Counted from the stretch's first letter, positions 18,200 through 27,197 are shown. The stretch: DNA of 64,000 nucleotides from Moraxella bovis (GCF_002014975.1 NZ_MUXV01000030.1:4382-68381); one strand, 5' to 3'. Numbers and translations are program-made. The notes: generated from the letters alone by a model not told the origin.

Positions 18200-21100
18200 T
18201 TAAGCGTTATGAACGTCCGCATTCGCTGTCTTTTTGTATTTGTATGGAAAAATCGAACGCACCCACACATAGAACATCGGAATAAAGAACACGCCCAAGA
18301 AAGTCGCCGTGATAACGCCACCGACCACACTCGTACCAACAGCGTTTTGACTGCCAGAGCCTGCCCCTGTGGCAATCATCAGTGGTACCACACCAATACC
18401 AAAAGCAAGCGATGTCATGATAATCGGACGCAGTCGCATACGAGCTGCTGTCATGACCGACTCTTTTAAGGATTTGCCCGACTCTTGAATTTCTTTGGCA
18501 AATTCAATAATCAAAATGGCGTTTTTGGCGGACAGACCAATGACCGTCAATAGACCCACCTGTAAGTACACGTCATTGGCAAAGCCACGCAGCATGGTAA
18601 AGATGACCGCACCGGCAACTCCCAGTGGAATCACCAACATGACCGAGAATGGAATCGACCAGCTCTCATACAACGCCGCCAAACATAGGAATACCACCAG
18701 CATAGAGATGATATAAAGTGGCAATGCTTGACCGCCTGATTTACGCTCTTCTAGTGACAGACCCGTCCACTCATAACCAATACCCTCAGGCAGTTGTGCA
18801 ATCATCTCTTCCATGGCAAGCATGGCGTCACCCGTACTCTTACCAGGGGCGGCGGCACCTTGGACATTTAGTGATGACAGACCATTATAGCGGTTTAAGC
18901 CAGGGCTACCAAATTGCCATTCGCTGTCTGAGAATGCCCCAAAGCTAATCATCTGCCCCGCGGCATTACGCACATGCCATTTGCTGATGTCTTCAGGCGT
19001 GGCACGGCTGTTAGGATTACCTTGCATGTAGACCTTTTTGATGCGACCACGGTCAATAAAGTCATTAACATAGCTACCACCAAAGGCTTGGGCAAGCGTG
19101 GCATTGACGGTTGCCATATTTAGGTTATAGGCAGCTGCTTGCTCTTGGTTGATGTTAACTTTGAGCTTAGGAGCATCTTCTTGACCATTAGGGCGGACAC
19201 CTGCCACAGTTGGGTTTTGAGCAGACATACCAAGTAGCATATTACGAGCTTCCAACAGCTTAGCATGACCCACACCGCCGATGTCTTGGAGTTGTAAATC
19301 AAAGCCACTGGCATTACCAAAACCTTGAATCGCAGGCGGGGCAATTGGATACACAAGTGTCGCCTCTGGAATCATGACATTAAGTGCCATGGCACGTCCT
19401 GCAATCGCCTGTGCTACACTCTCATCCGAGGTACGACCGCTCCAATCTTTTAATTTAACAAATGCTAAACCCGCATTTTGACCACTTGCCCCAAAGCTAA
19501 ACCCTGAGATGGTAAAGACCGACTCTACGTTATCCGCCTCTTGTTCGCGAAAGTAGCCACCCACCTTTTCCATGACCGCAGCAGTTTGGTCAAGCGTCGA
19601 ACCTGCTGGCAGCTGCACCAATGTCATCAGCATACCTTGGTCTTCTTCTGGTACAAATGAGCTTGGCAAACGCACAAAAATCAGTGCCAATACCGCAATC
19701 ACACCTGCATAGGCGATGGCAAAGAGCCATTTGGCATTAAAGGTTTTACCAACAAAGTTCTCATAACTGCGACTGGCTTTAAAGAAAAAGCGGTTAAACC
19801 AACCAAAAAAGCCTTTTTGAGTATGGATGTCTTTATGAGCTTGGCGTTTTAGGATGGTCACACATAAAGCAGGGGTGAACACCAGTGCAATCACTGCCGA
19901 CAGCGACATGCTGGTGATAAGAGTTGCAGCAAACTGACGATAAATCACCCCAGACGAACCACCAAAGAAAATCATCGGTACAAATACCACTGACAAAATC
20001 AAGGCAATCCCAATAACCACCTTACTAATCTCACCCATTGACTGAATGGTTGCATCTTTGACCGAGATATTCGGGTCTTCTTCTAAGATACGCTCGACGT
20101 TCTCCACAACAACAATGGCGTCATCAACAAGCAGACCGATGGCAAGCACCATCGCAAACATGGTCAAGATATTAATGGTAAAACCAAAAAACAGCAGTAC
20201 CGCAAATGTTCCTAGGATAACCACAGGCACGGCAAGTGTAGGGATGATGGTCGCACGCCAGTTCTGCAAGAATAAGAACATGACTAAGAATACCAACACA
20301 ATCGCCTCTAATAGCGTCATCACCACTTGCTTGATGGATAATTTTACAAACGGTGTGATGTCATAAGGTACGACAATTTTTAAACCCTTAGGAAAGCCTT
20401 GTGATAACTCATCAAGCCTTTGTTGTACCGCTTCACGCACTTCTAAGGCATTGGCACCAGAAGCGAGCATGATACCCATACCCGCAGCTTCTTGTCCATT
20501 ATAGAGGGTTTTTACTGCATAACTCTCTGAACCCAGCTCAATATCCGCCACGTCTCTTAGATAAACTTTCGCCCCTGACGTGTCAGTTTTGACCAAAATG
20601 TTACCAAATTCTTCAGGTGTTTGTAAAAAGCTCTGCACACTTACAGTAGCATTAATCACTTGGCGATCAAGATCGGTTGGCAAATTGGCAAGCTGACCTG
20701 CTGACACCTGCACGTTTTGCGACTGTATCGCTGCTGAGATGTCAGATGGCATGAGTGAATAAGATGATAATTTGGTAGGGTCTAGCCAAATCCTCATGGC
20801 ATAAGGCGAGCCAAACACGTTTAGCGAACCCACACCATTGACACGGCTGAGACTGTCCACCACATTTGAGTTAATGTAGTCGGCGATGTCCGACTGGGTC
20901 ATACTGCCATCTTCTGACACAAAGGACGCCACCATCAAGAAACTACTGCTCGACTTGTTTACCGACACGCCTTGACGTTGTACATCAGCAGGCAGAGAGC
21001 TGGTCGCTGCTTGCAGTTTGTTTTGCACCTGCACCTGTGCGGTGTCTGGATTGACCCCATTTTCAAAGGTAAGCGTAATAGACGCCGAACCATTGGCTGA

Positions 21101-21349
21101 TGAACTTGATGACATATACATGAGTCCATCAAGCCCTTTCATCTGCTGTTCAATGACCTGCGTTACGGTGTTTTCCACTGTTTCGGCATCAGCACCTGGA
21201 TAGACGGCATTGACTGACACCGTTGGCGGGGCAATCTGCGGGTACTGCTCAATGGGCAAACTGCGTACCGCAATAATACCCACAAGCATAATCAAAATAG
21301 CAATGACCCACGCAAAAATGGGTCGTTCAATAAAATACTTTGACATCAC
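18200..21349 (-). CDS. RND multidrug efflux transporter, inner-membrane pump (AcrB/MexB/AdeJ-type)
   Basis: Proton-driven exporter of hydrophobic and amphiphilic compounds; 1049 residues, the standard size for the HAE1 family. It starts MMSKYFIERPIFAWVIAILIML and carries twelve expected membrane segments in two halves. The proton-relay pair is visible in LAIGLLVDDAIVVVENVERIL (two Asp near residue 408). Other landmarks are VPVVILGTFAVL, RQFAATLITSMSLSAVIALVFTPALC, GYEWTGLSLEERKSGGQA and YLQVGLLTVIGLSAKNAILIIEFA. It lies 6 bases after the adaptor gene. The substrate range cannot be read from sequence. Confidence 0.96.
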   Translation of the reverse strand: MMSKYFIERPIFAWVIAILIMLVGIIAVRSLPIEQYPQIAPPTVSVNAVYPGADAETVENTVTQVIEQQMKGLDGLMYMSSSSSANGSASITLTFENGVNPDTAQVQVQNKLQAATSSLPADVQRQGVSVNKSSSSFLMVASFVSEDGSMTQSDIADYINSNVVDSLSRVNGVGSLNVFGSPYAMRIWLDPTKLSSYSLMPSDISAAIQSQNVQVSAGQLANLPTDLDRQVINATVSVQSFLQTPEEFGNILVKTDTSGAKVYLRDVADIELGSESYAVKTLYNGQEAAGMGIMLASGANALEVREAVQQRLDELSQGFPKGLKIVVPYDITPFVKLSIKQVVMTLLEAIVLVFLVMFLFLQNWRATIIPTLAVPVVILGTFAVLLFFGFTINILTMFAMVLAIGLLVDDAIVVVENVERILEEDPNISVKDATIQSMGEISKVVIGIALILSVVFVPMIFFGGSSGVIYRQFAATLITSMSLSAVIALVFTPALCVTILKRQAHKDIHTQKGFFGWFNRFFFKASRSYENFVGKTFNAKWLFAIAYAGVIAVLALIFVRLPSSFVPEEDQGMLMTLVQLPAGSTLDQTAAVMEKVGGYFREQEADNVESVFTISGFSFGASGQNAGLAFVKLKDWSGRTSDESVAQAIAGRAMALNVMIPEATLVYPIAPPAIQGFGNASGFDLQLQDIGGVGHAKLLEARNMLLGMSAQNPTVAGVRPNGQEDAPKLKVNINQEQAAAYNLNMATVNATLAQAFGGSYVNDFIDRGRIKKVYMQGNPNSRATPEDISKWHVRNAAGQMISFGAFSDSEWQFGSPGLNRYNGLSSLNVQGAAAPGKSTGDAMLAMEEMIAQLPEGIGYEWTGLSLEERKSGGQALPLYIISMLVVFLCLAALYESWSIPFSVMLVIPLGVAGAVIFTMLRGFANDVYLQVGLLTVIGLSAKNAILIIEFAKEIQESGKSLKESVMTAARMRLRPIIMTSLAFGIGVVPLMIATGAGSGSQNAVGTSVVGGVITATFLGVFFIPMFYVWVRSIFPYKYKKTANADVHNA

Positions 21350-21355
21350 TTACCC

Positions 21356-22822
21356 CTATTGTGCCACTTCATCAGCAGCATCTGCCATCGCTTGGGCTTC
21401 TGCTTGTTCAGCACTATCATCTGTCGGTGCTCGGTTTTGAGTAGGAGCTGTTGGTGCCTGTTGCTCTTGCCGTCCTTGCTGACTGGTTTTGCTTTGTTGT
21501 GGAGCTTGGCTTGGGGCTTGGTTAGGGTTCTGTACAGGTCCTTGGGCGGGGGCTTGACCTACTCCTTGGGGATTTTGACCGTTTGGTGAGTAGGGTCGTG
21601 TCTCAACCGCCTGCTCAGGCTTAACCTTAGCACCGCCAACCACAACGACATTATCACCATTGGTCAGACCATCGGTTACTACCCATTGACCTTGGAACGT
21701 GCCTGCGGTCTTGACATTACGCACTTCAATTTGTTTGTTTTGATTGACCACATAGACCTGAGTTTCGCCTTTGGGTGTGCGAATGATGGCAGTTTGGGGC
21801 AGTAGCATGGCGTTATGCACCACTGACTGGGCCAGGTTGGCATTGACATACATCCCTGGGATAAGCAGTCCGTCAGGGTTCGGGAACACCGCTCTTAGCT
21901 TGACCGCTCCTGTCGCCTCATCCACGCTGGCATCTGAGAGTGCCAAACGTCCAATGAGCGGGTAGGTCTCGCCATCTTCTAGAACGATTTGTACCTCTGT
22001 TGAGCCCTCACTGGCTTGACCGCTTGCCATCTGCTGACGCAGTCTTAGTAGCTCTGATGATGACTGACTGATGTCCACATACACCATGTCAGTGCGTGAG
22101 ATGGTCGCCAGTGGTGTGACTTGACTGGCGGAGACCAATGCCCCTGCCGTGACCGCCGAAATACCAATCTTACCGCTAATCGGAGCTCGAATGATGGTAC
22201 GGCTCATGTCAAGCTGACTGGCATCACGGTTTGCCTTGGCGCTGTTGATTGACGCATTGGCTTGATTGACCGTTGCTTTGGCAGCCTCGACATTTGCCTG
22301 TGCGGTTCTCACGGCGGTCTTATGCTGGTCATACAGCTGTTTTGATACCGCATCGATACCCACCAAGCTCTCAACACGCGCCAAATCTGCCCGAGCTTGG
22401 GCAAGGGTCGCCTCTTGGGCGGCAAGACTGGCTCTGGCACTAATCAAGCTCGCCTCCGCTGTCTGAATGGCAGCGATACTACTGTTAGCAGCACTGATAT
22501 AATTATCACGGTTTAGGCGGTACAGCTCTTGCCCTGCCTTGACATAACTACCCTCATGGAAAGCAACAGACTCAATAATACCCGTCACCTGTGGACGCAC
22601 CTCGGATGTCTCAACCGCTGTCACACGCCCTGAGAAAGATTTAACCACGGGTATTGAACGTAGCGACACCGTCTGCACTTCTACGGTCGCTGGGGGCATT
22701 TGCTGAGCAGCACCTGCCCCCGCTCCTGCACCGCCTGCCCCTTGGTCGTTTTTACCACAGCCCACTAGGGCGATGGTCGCCACAAGCACAGAGAATGTTA
22801 ATACTTTTAAATTAAATTTCAT
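21356..22822 (-). CDS. RND efflux periplasmic adaptor lipoprotein (AcrA/MexA-type)
   Basis: First gene of the efflux operon; bridges pump and outer-membrane channel. 488 residues with a signal peptide and lipobox ATIALVGCGKND. A glycine/alanine-rich linker is followed by the usual order of domains: PATVEVQTVSLRSIPV, lipoyl half VRPQVTGIIESVAFHEGSYVKAGQ, an alpha-hairpin rich in A and Q (about 110-205), beta-barrel and membrane-proximal domain ending VVVVGGAKVKPEQAV. The last 85 or so residues are a Q/P/A-rich tail not found in AcrA of about 400 residues. AAGCAGGTATTT precedes the ATG. No adjacent TetR-type regulator. Confidence 0.94.
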   Translation of the reverse strand: MKFNLKVLTFSVLVATIALVGCGKNDQGAGGAGAGAGAAQQMPPATVEVQTVSLRSIPVVKSFSGRVTAVETSEVRPQVTGIIESVAFHEGSYVKAGQELYRLNRDNYISAANSSIAAIQTAEASLISARASLAAQEATLAQARADLARVESLVGIDAVSKQLYDQHKTAVRTAQANVEAAKATVNQANASINSAKANRDASQLDMSRTIIRAPISGKIGISAVTAGALVSASQVTPLATISRTDMVYVDISQSSSELLRLRQQMASGQASEGSTEVQIVLEDGETYPLIGRLALSDASVDEATGAVKLRAVFPNPDGLLIPGMYVNANLAQSVVHNAMLLPQTAIIRTPKGETQVYVVNQNKQIEVRNVKTAGTFQGQWVVTDGLTNGDNVVVVGGAKVKPEQAVETRPYSPNGQNPQGVGQAPAQGPVQNPNQAPSQAPQQSKTSQQGRQEQQAPTAPTQNRAPTDDSAEQAEAQAMADAADEVAQ

Positions 22823-23229
22823 AAATACCTGCTTACTATAAATATTTTAAAGTAATCATAAAAAGAGTTTTAGGGTTTTACTTTTTTGATTACACGCTTT
22901 TATAGATTTTCAAAATTCATATTTATGATATTATAATGAAAATTAACCAACAAAAGTAAAACGCTAAAGCCATTGCATTTTGGATAAAATGCATGTTTTT
23001 TCAAAAAACAGCTAAACCTGACTATTATACTCTAATTTATCCTAAAAGTTATGAGTTTTATTGACATCAATACCAAAAAAGCACTTGATTTTTCGGGCTA
23101 GTTGTGAACAATACGACCGTTTTTTACGAACTTTTGACGAAAATTTTTAAAATTTTTTAAAAAATACTTGCAATTTTACCAAAACATGATATTATAGCGA
23201 CCACTTAGGTCATTGACTGACCAAGACAA
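22823..23229. other. 407-base AT-rich spacer between the efflux operon and the tRNA genes
   Basis: No ORF of interest. It must hold the efflux operon promoter on the minus strand (not confidently located) and, at its right end, the tRNA promoter. Long A/T tracts dominate; I see no palindromic operator typical of TetR-family repressors. Confidence 0.5.
23168..23195 (+). promoter_or_regulatory. Candidate promoter of the tRNA-Cys/tRNA-Leu unit
   Basis: TTGCAA (23168-23173) and TATTAT (23190-23195) are 16 bases apart, about 35 bases before the mature tRNA-Cys 5' end. Confidence 0.5.
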
Positions 23230-23303
23230 GGCTGGGTGGCAGAGTGGTCATGCAGCGGACTGCAACTCCGTGTACGCCGGTTCGATTCCGACCTCAGCCT
23301 CCA
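23230..23303 (+). tRNA. tRNA-Cys (GCA)
   Basis: A 74-base cloverleaf with acceptor stem GGCTGGG paired to CTCAGCC (one G-T pair), anticodon GCA within the loop CTGCAAC, T-loop GGTTCGATTCC, discriminator U, and an encoded CCA at 23301-23303. Confidence 0.95.
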
Positions 23304-23331
23304 TTTTTGATTACTTTTATTTTAGTAATCC

Positions 23332-23418
23332 GCCCGGGTGGTGAAATTGGTAGACACAAGGGATTTAAAATCCCTCGCTCTTTTGAGCGTGCCGGTTCAA
23401 GTCCGGCCCCGGGCACCA
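23332..23418 (+). tRNA. tRNA-Leu (UAA)
   Basis: An 87-base class II tRNA: acceptor GCCCGGG pairs with CCCGGGC, anticodon stem AGGGA/TCCCT encloses TTTAAAA with anticodon UAA, a long variable arm (CGCTCTTTTGAGCG) follows, then T-loop GGTTCAAGTCC, discriminator A and encoded CCA. It is 28 bases after tRNA-Cys and probably co-transcribed. Confidence 0.96.
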
Positions 23419-23425
23419 TCCATTT

Positions 23426-23456
23426 AAAATCCTTAAATATTTTCTAAGGATTTTTT
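23426..23456 (+). terminator. Intrinsic terminator after tRNA-Leu
   Basis: AAAATCCTTA and TAAGGATTTT form a 10-base stem with a 9-base loop and continue into a T run, starting seven bases after the tRNA CCA end. Confidence 0.8.
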
Positions 23457-23515
23457 ATTTGTCTAAATAAATCATATGATATCCGCCCCACTCCATCTAT
23501 ACTCTTTTAATTTTA

Positions 23516-23647
23516 GGTAGTAGTCTAAAAAGTATGCTGAACTAGGTTTTCCGTTCGCCCTAAGCCTGCCTGCGGGTAGGAAAACCGTTAGGTTTCCCAA
23601 GCTCACCACGAACGGTTTTCCTTGTAGCATACTTTTTGAACCAGAGC
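23516..23647. repeat. Structured dispersed repeat of about 131 bp, copy 1
   Basis: It begins GGTAGTAGTCTAAAAAGTATGC and ends GCATACTTTTTGAACCAGAGC, so its ends contain the inverted repeat AAAAAGTATGC. Inside are the near-palindrome CCTGCCTGCGGGTAGG and inverted CCGTTCG/CGAACGG segments. A copy of the same length with only a handful of differences lies at 51667-51797. No coding capacity beyond a spurious ORF. Confidence 0.8.
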
Positions 23648-23686
23648 TTAATTTTAAAATATACACCCAATAAACTTTAAAATTAC

Positions 23687-23817
23687 TAGGGCGTGCCTGC
23701 CTTTTGTATTTGCAATGAAAAATGAGGAAAATCGCCCGTTTTTCAAGGAAAAACATTGTTTTATTTCTAAAACATTTCTATATTTTAAATTGTGTTATAA
23801 AGGTTAGGCACGCCCTA
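23687..23817. mobile_element. MITE-like element, copy C (short subtype)
   Basis: 131 bp from TAGGGCGTGCCTGCC to GGCACGCCCTA, with TA at each boundary. Its interior (TTTATTTCTAAAACATTTCTATATT) matches the reverse complement of copy D (45354-45481), and its left end (GTATTTGCAATGAAAAATGA) matches copies A and B. No transposase. Confidence 0.75.
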
Positions 23818-23955
23818 TAAACACAATGATATTTGGATGTAGCCTTGTGCAGTAATGTCATCAAAGGGCGTGCTCAGCACATTCCTACAAATCCGTGGCA
23901 TATATCAAGTTTGCTAGGGGCAAAATCTTGGAATAATGCTATTTTATCAGCAAAC

Positions 23956-23988
23956 AAAAAACCAAATCCGAATACCGAATTTGGTTTT
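23956..23988 (-). terminator. Intrinsic terminator of rpmB-rpmG
   Basis: AAAACCAAATCCG and CGAATTTGGTTTT form a stem with one mismatch; reading leftwards the stem runs into a T-rich stretch, 28 bases after the rpmG stop. Confidence 0.7.
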
Positions 23989-24016
23989 AAGCGATTTTCT
24001 AAATTAAAGGGCAAAA

Positions 24017-24172
24017 TTATTTGATTTTTGCTTCTTTAAATAGAACGTGCTGGCGAATTTTTGGGTCAAATTTTTTGATTTCCATTTTGCCAGGCATGGT
24101 GCGTTTGTTTTTGGTGGTGGTATAAAAATAACCAGTGCCAGCCGTAGAAACGAGTTTGATTTTATCTCTCAT
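24017..24172 (-). CDS. rpmG: 50S ribosomal protein L33
   Basis: A short gene of 51 codons, [20 protein letters not shown]...[21 protein letters not shown]..., ending [10 protein letters not shown]. This is the full-length gammaproteobacterial L33, cysteine-free form, so not zinc-binding. It lies 20 bases downstream of rpmB in the usual rpmB-rpmG operon. The ATG at 24172 is preceded by AAAAGGATAATACC. Confidence 0.95.
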   Translation of the reverse strand: MRDKIKLVSTAGTGYFYTTTKNKRTMPGKMEIKKFDPKIRQHVLFKEAKIK

Positions 24173-24192
24173 GGTATTATCCTTTTGCTAAA

Positions 24193-24429
24193 TTAAATCT
24201 TTTGACCTTGGGCACGCAAATCGGCAAGCACTTTGTCAATGCCGTGCTTGTCAATGATACGCATACCTTTTGAAGATACACGAAGACGCACAAAACGGTT
24301 TTCAGATTCTACCCAAAAACGATGGTTGTGTAGGTTTGGCAAAAAACGACGACGGGTTTTGTTGTTAGCGTGAGATACGTTATTACCCACTAGTGGGCGT
24401 TTTCCAGTAACTTGGCATACACGAGACAT
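24193..24429 (-). CDS. rpmB: 50S ribosomal protein L28
   Basis: 78 residues beginning [33 protein letters not shown], the standard L28 N-terminus, with [21 protein letters not shown] and a short conserved C-terminal helix. First gene of rpmB-rpmG; the start is preceded by ATAGGAGTTC. The 250-base upstream spacer shows no other gene. Confidence 0.97.
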   Translation of the reverse strand: MSRVCQVTGKRPLVGNNVSHANNKTRRRFLPNLHNHRFWVESENRFVRLRVSSKGMRIIDKHGIDKVLADLRAQGQKI

Positions 24430-24679
24430 GATGAACTCCTATATTACGATGTGGCACGGATATTGAGCGGTATCGGTTGTGCCGTTTAAACAATCGCCAC
24501 AAATTAGGTATGGACTAGGCGGATTATTCAAACTTGTTAGTGATGTCATTTCATCTTTATTGTTAAAGGCGACAATAAATAGAAAGTGACAGAAAAATCA
24601 AAGCCCAAATTTTACAGCAATTTCACTCATATTTCAAGTAAAATTTTAAAATCGGGCTTATTTTATCAAATTTACAAAA

Positions 24680-25027
24680 TTAACGAGCGGTCAAAGCACT
24701 CACAGGCATACCAAACCCTTGCCAGCCATAATGCAAAAAGCTACGAATATTGGCGTGGTCGGTGCCGTCTGGCGTGTCTAGCACCGCCTGATAATGCTCG
24801 GCAAATAGTTTTAAGGTGTCAAGCTGATTTAGACCGTGCAGTTTGGCAAGGCTAAACACCTTGGCAGAGCCTTCGTTGGTGTCAGCAGGATTGACCGCTT
24901 CGCCATTATGAAAGGCGACAGGCGTATAAGTATAATTGGCATCAATAAAGGCAAGCACGTCTTTGAACGTCAAACTGCCCTGCTCAATACCATTTAATAG
25001 CCGTGAAATGTCAGTGTGATTCATCAT
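24680..25027 (-). CDS. HopJ-family protein
   Basis: 115 residues from the ATG at 25027. Longer versions of this frame run into csrA from a non-ATG codon and are unlikely. The sequence MMNHTDISRLLNGIEQGSLTFKDVLAFIDANYTYTPVAFHNG, then NEGSAKVFSLAKLHGLNQLDTLKLFAEHY and NIRSFLHYGWQGFGMP matches the HopJ type III effector family by name. In bacteria such as Moraxellaceae this is a small cytoplasmic protein of unknown role, and there is no type III secretion system here. It lies 7 bases downstream of csrA. Confidence 0.85.
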   Translation of the reverse strand: MMNHTDISRLLNGIEQGSLTFKDVLAFIDANYTYTPVAFHNGEAVNPADTNEGSAKVFSLAKLHGLNQLDTLKLFAEHYQAVLDTPDGTDHANIRSFLHYGWQGFGMPVSALTAR

Positions 25028-25034
25028 GCATCCA

Positions 25035-25283
25035 TTAGCGATTAAAATAATCGTCGTCATCAAATGATGGTGGGGCAAAGTTGCCTTGTTCTAGGTGGCT
25101 CATGTGCATTTGCATAGAGCGTTCGTGTTGGATACGCTGATAAATCTCTTCACGATGAACAGCGATGTCTTTAGGGGCATTAACACCAAGGCGGACTTGG
25201 TTGCCTTTGACACCCAGCACAGTAACGCTGACTTCATCACCAATCATTAGGGTTTCACCAACACGGCGAGTTAGGATTAACAT
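25035..25283 (-). CDS. csrA: Carbon storage regulator CsrA
   Basis: A small RNA-binding post-transcriptional regulator that binds GGA motifs. 82 residues: [52 protein letters not shown] is a textbook CsrA core with Arg44 in the RNA-binding surface. The C-terminal about 25 residues (histidine, methionine and acidic-rich, ending FDDDDYFNR) extend past the 61-residue enteric protein. AGCAAGGAGCT upstream of the ATG is a good ribosome binding site. It lies downstream of lysC, the order seen in pseudomonads and relatives. Confidence 0.96.
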   Translation of the reverse strand: MLILTRRVGETLMIGDEVSVTVLGVKGNQVRLGVNAPKDIAVHREEIYQRIQHERSMQMHMSHLEQGNFAPPSFDDDDYFNR

Positions 25284-25318
25284 AATAGCTCCTTGCTATA
25301 AAAACAATGCTAAAAAGC

Positions 25319-25378
25319 AAAAAATAAAAATTACCCAAGTTGTTATTATAAAACTTCTTGGGTAACTTGTCAGCTTTT
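25319..25378. terminator. Bidirectional terminator between csrA and lysC
   Basis: TTACCCAAG (25331-25339) pairs with CTTGGGTAA (25356-25364). The minus-strand side runs into a T-rich stretch towards csrA and the plus-strand side into TTTTTTTT. It lies downstream of the lysC stop, so csrA has separate transcription. Confidence 0.65.
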
Positions 25379-25437
25379 TTTGGCAATTTTTACGTAATGA
25401 TTATGATTAATAAACCAAATTGTTACATAATTGCTAA

Positions 25438-26724
25438 TTACAGCCCTGCAACCTTACTCTCACCGTCTTCACGGTCAAGCCCAAAGGCGGTGTGTAGTGA
25501 TTTGACCGCTTTTTCCAAATGCTCTTCTTTGATAAGTACAGAGACTTTGATTTCGGAGGTTGAAATCATTTGTAGGTTGATGTTTTGGGACGCTAATGTT
25601 TCAAACATTTTGCTTGCCACGCCTGCGTGCGAACGCATACCCACGCCCACGATAGAGACTTTAACCACATCGCTCGCTCCTACTACTTCGATGGCTCCGA
25701 TGTCGTCTTTGACTTGTTCGTTCAGGATTTTCATGGCTTTGTCAAAGTCGCCACGAGGTACGGTAAAGCTAAAATCGGTTACGCCATTTTCGGACATATT
25801 TTGGATAATCATGTCCACTTCGATGTTGGCTTTGCCAATCGGACTTAAAATGGCAGAGGCAATACCAGGGCGGTCTGGCACACCCAGCACAACGATTTTG
25901 GCTTCATCACGGTTAAAGGCAATGCCCGAAATTAACGCTTTTTCCATAGTATCTCCTTCATCAGCGGTAATCAGTGTACCAAAAGTTTGTTTAAATTCAT
26001 CATCAAAAGCCCCGTCATCGCCTTCATCAAAGCTAGACAGTACCCGTACAGGTACTTTATATTTGCCTGCAAATTCTACCGAGCGGATTTGCAGCACTTT
26101 TGAGCCAAGACTTGCCATTTCTAGCATTTCTTCAAAAGTGATTTTGTCAAGTTTTTTCGCCTTAGAAGTCACTCGGGGGTCGGTGGTGTACACGCCGTCC
26201 ACATCAGTATAAATTTGGCATTCGTCCGCCTTTAACGCCGCAGCGATGGCAACACCTGTGGTGTCCGAGCCACCTCGTCCAAGCGTGGTCAAGTCGTTGT
26301 GTTCGTTCACGCCCTGAAAGCCTGCCACAATCAACACTTTACCGTCAGCGAGTTCTTGTTTTAGGTTGTCAGCGTCAATATGCTCAATGCGTGCTTTGGT
26401 GTGCGTGGTGTCGGTCTTAATGGCGACTTGACGACCTGTCATGGATTTGGCGTCCACGCCCAAATCTTTTAGTGCCATGGCAAGTAGGGCAATAGATACC
26501 TGCTCGCCTGTGGCGACCATTTGGTCGTATTCACGAGGGTCTGGGTCGTTTGAAATTTCACGAGCCAGACCGATGAGTCGGTTGGTCTCGCCGCTCATTG
26601 CCGAAACCACCACCACCACTTGATGACCGTGGTCGTGCCAGCGTTTGACACGCTGGGCGACATTTTTGATACGGGTGGTATTCCCCATGGAAGTACCACC
26701 GTATTTTTGGACGATTAGTGCCAT
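25438..26724 (-). CDS. lysC: Aspartate kinase (lysine-sensitive type)
   Basis: Phosphorylates aspartate, the first step to lysine, threonine, methionine and diaminopimelate. 428 residues, the size of the alpha2beta2-type enzymes. The kinase domain opens MALIVQKYGGTSMG and includes VVVVSAMSGETNRL, GFQGVNEHNDLTTLGRGGSDTTGVAIAAALKADEC and IYTDVDGVYTTDPR. Two ACT domains follow for allosteric feedback (VPDRPGIASAILSPIGKANIEVDMIIQN and VSIVGVGMRSHAGVASKMFETL). An internal start for a beta subunit may exist near residue 165 but was not established. Confidence 0.96.
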   Translation of the reverse strand: MALIVQKYGGTSMGNTTRIKNVAQRVKRWHDHGHQVVVVVSAMSGETNRLIGLAREISNDPDPREYDQMVATGEQVSIALLAMALKDLGVDAKSMTGRQVAIKTDTTHTKARIEHIDADNLKQELADGKVLIVAGFQGVNEHNDLTTLGRGGSDTTGVAIAAALKADECQIYTDVDGVYTTDPRVTSKAKKLDKITFEEMLEMASLGSKVLQIRSVEFAGKYKVPVRVLSSFDEGDDGAFDDEFKQTFGTLITADEGDTMEKALISGIAFNRDEAKIVVLGVPDRPGIASAILSPIGKANIEVDMIIQNMSENGVTDFSFTVPRGDFDKAMKILNEQVKDDIGAIEVVGASDVVKVSIVGVGMRSHAGVASKMFETLASQNINLQMISTSEIKVSVLIKEEHLEKAVKSLHTAFGLDREDGESKVAGL

Positions 26725-26759
26725 AATTTTTCCTTGTAAATCAGAATGGCTTTGGAAAA

Positions 26760-27197
26760 TTAAACTTTTGTGCGAATCAATTCTACCACTTCATTAAATT
26801 CATCAATACTTTCAAAAAATTCACGAATGAGCTTGTATTTTTTGTGATTAACAAAAATCAACAAACATTGATTTTTGTTAATTTGTTTCTCTTTTAATTT
26901 GGTAATTTCTTGATAATAAATGATTGTTTCAGTTTTAGAAAAAGGCTTCTCATAAAGGGAAATTTTATCATCTGTCAATGTGATAGATGTTGGTTTTAAA
27001 AAAATTAAAGCATATATTCCAAGAATTGTAAATAATACCGATATAATAGCAAAAAAGATTGCAGAATTATTCATAAAACTTGATGAGCTTGCATATAAAT
27101 TAATATTGCCAATCCATAAAGAAATACTCACTATAATAAGAATTGCACCAATTTTCTTTGTTTGAAAATCGTATTTATATTCTTGATAATATGCCAT
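26760..27197 (-). CDS. Small membrane protein, hypothetical, AT-rich
   Basis: 145 residues. Two closely spaced membrane helices (about 17-33 and 43-70) are followed by a soluble C-terminal half of short strands (SITLTDDKISLYEKPFSKTETIIYYQEITKLKEKQ...) and a final helix, a shape like the PH-like domains found in bacterial membrane proteins of unknown role. The start overlaps the stop of the upstream gene (TAATG). Noticeably more AT-rich than lysC and alaS, suggesting later arrival between them. Function unknown. Confidence 0.65.
   Translation of the reverse strand: MAYYQEYKYDFQTKKIGAILIIVSISLWIGNINLYASSSSFMNNSAIFFAIISVLFTILGIYALIFLKPTSITLTDDKISLYEKPFSKTETIIYYQEITKLKEKQINKNQCLLIFVNHKKYKLIREFFESIDEFNEVVELIRTKV

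Larger units (their letters stand above)
23419..24016. other. 598-base repeat-dense spacer between tRNA-Leu and rpmG
   Basis: It holds, in order, the tRNA terminator (23426-23456), a structured repeat (23516-23647), a MITE (23687-23817) and the rpmG terminator (23956-23988). The stretch 23820-23950 is featureless to my eye. No gene is supported. Two different repeat families next to tRNA genes make this a local insertion hot spot. Confidence 0.65.

Noticed and set aside
22823-23229. Hidden regulator gene of the efflux operon
   Set aside because: No frame of useful length or quality on either strand; the region is only AT-rich spacer plus a tRNA promoter.
23472-23756. A 94-codon minus-strand reading frame
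   Set aside because: It runs through the structured 131-bp repeat and into the MITE. A similar spurious frame opens in repeat copy 2, and its sequence has no protein-like character outside the repeat.
23833-24024. A plus-strand 63-codon frame near rpmG
   Set aside because: It overlaps the rpmG terminator and the 3' end of rpmG, and has no start signals or recognisable sequence.
24586-24855. A plus-strand 89-codon frame opposite hopJ
   Set aside because: Its second half is antisense to the conserved HopJ-family gene.
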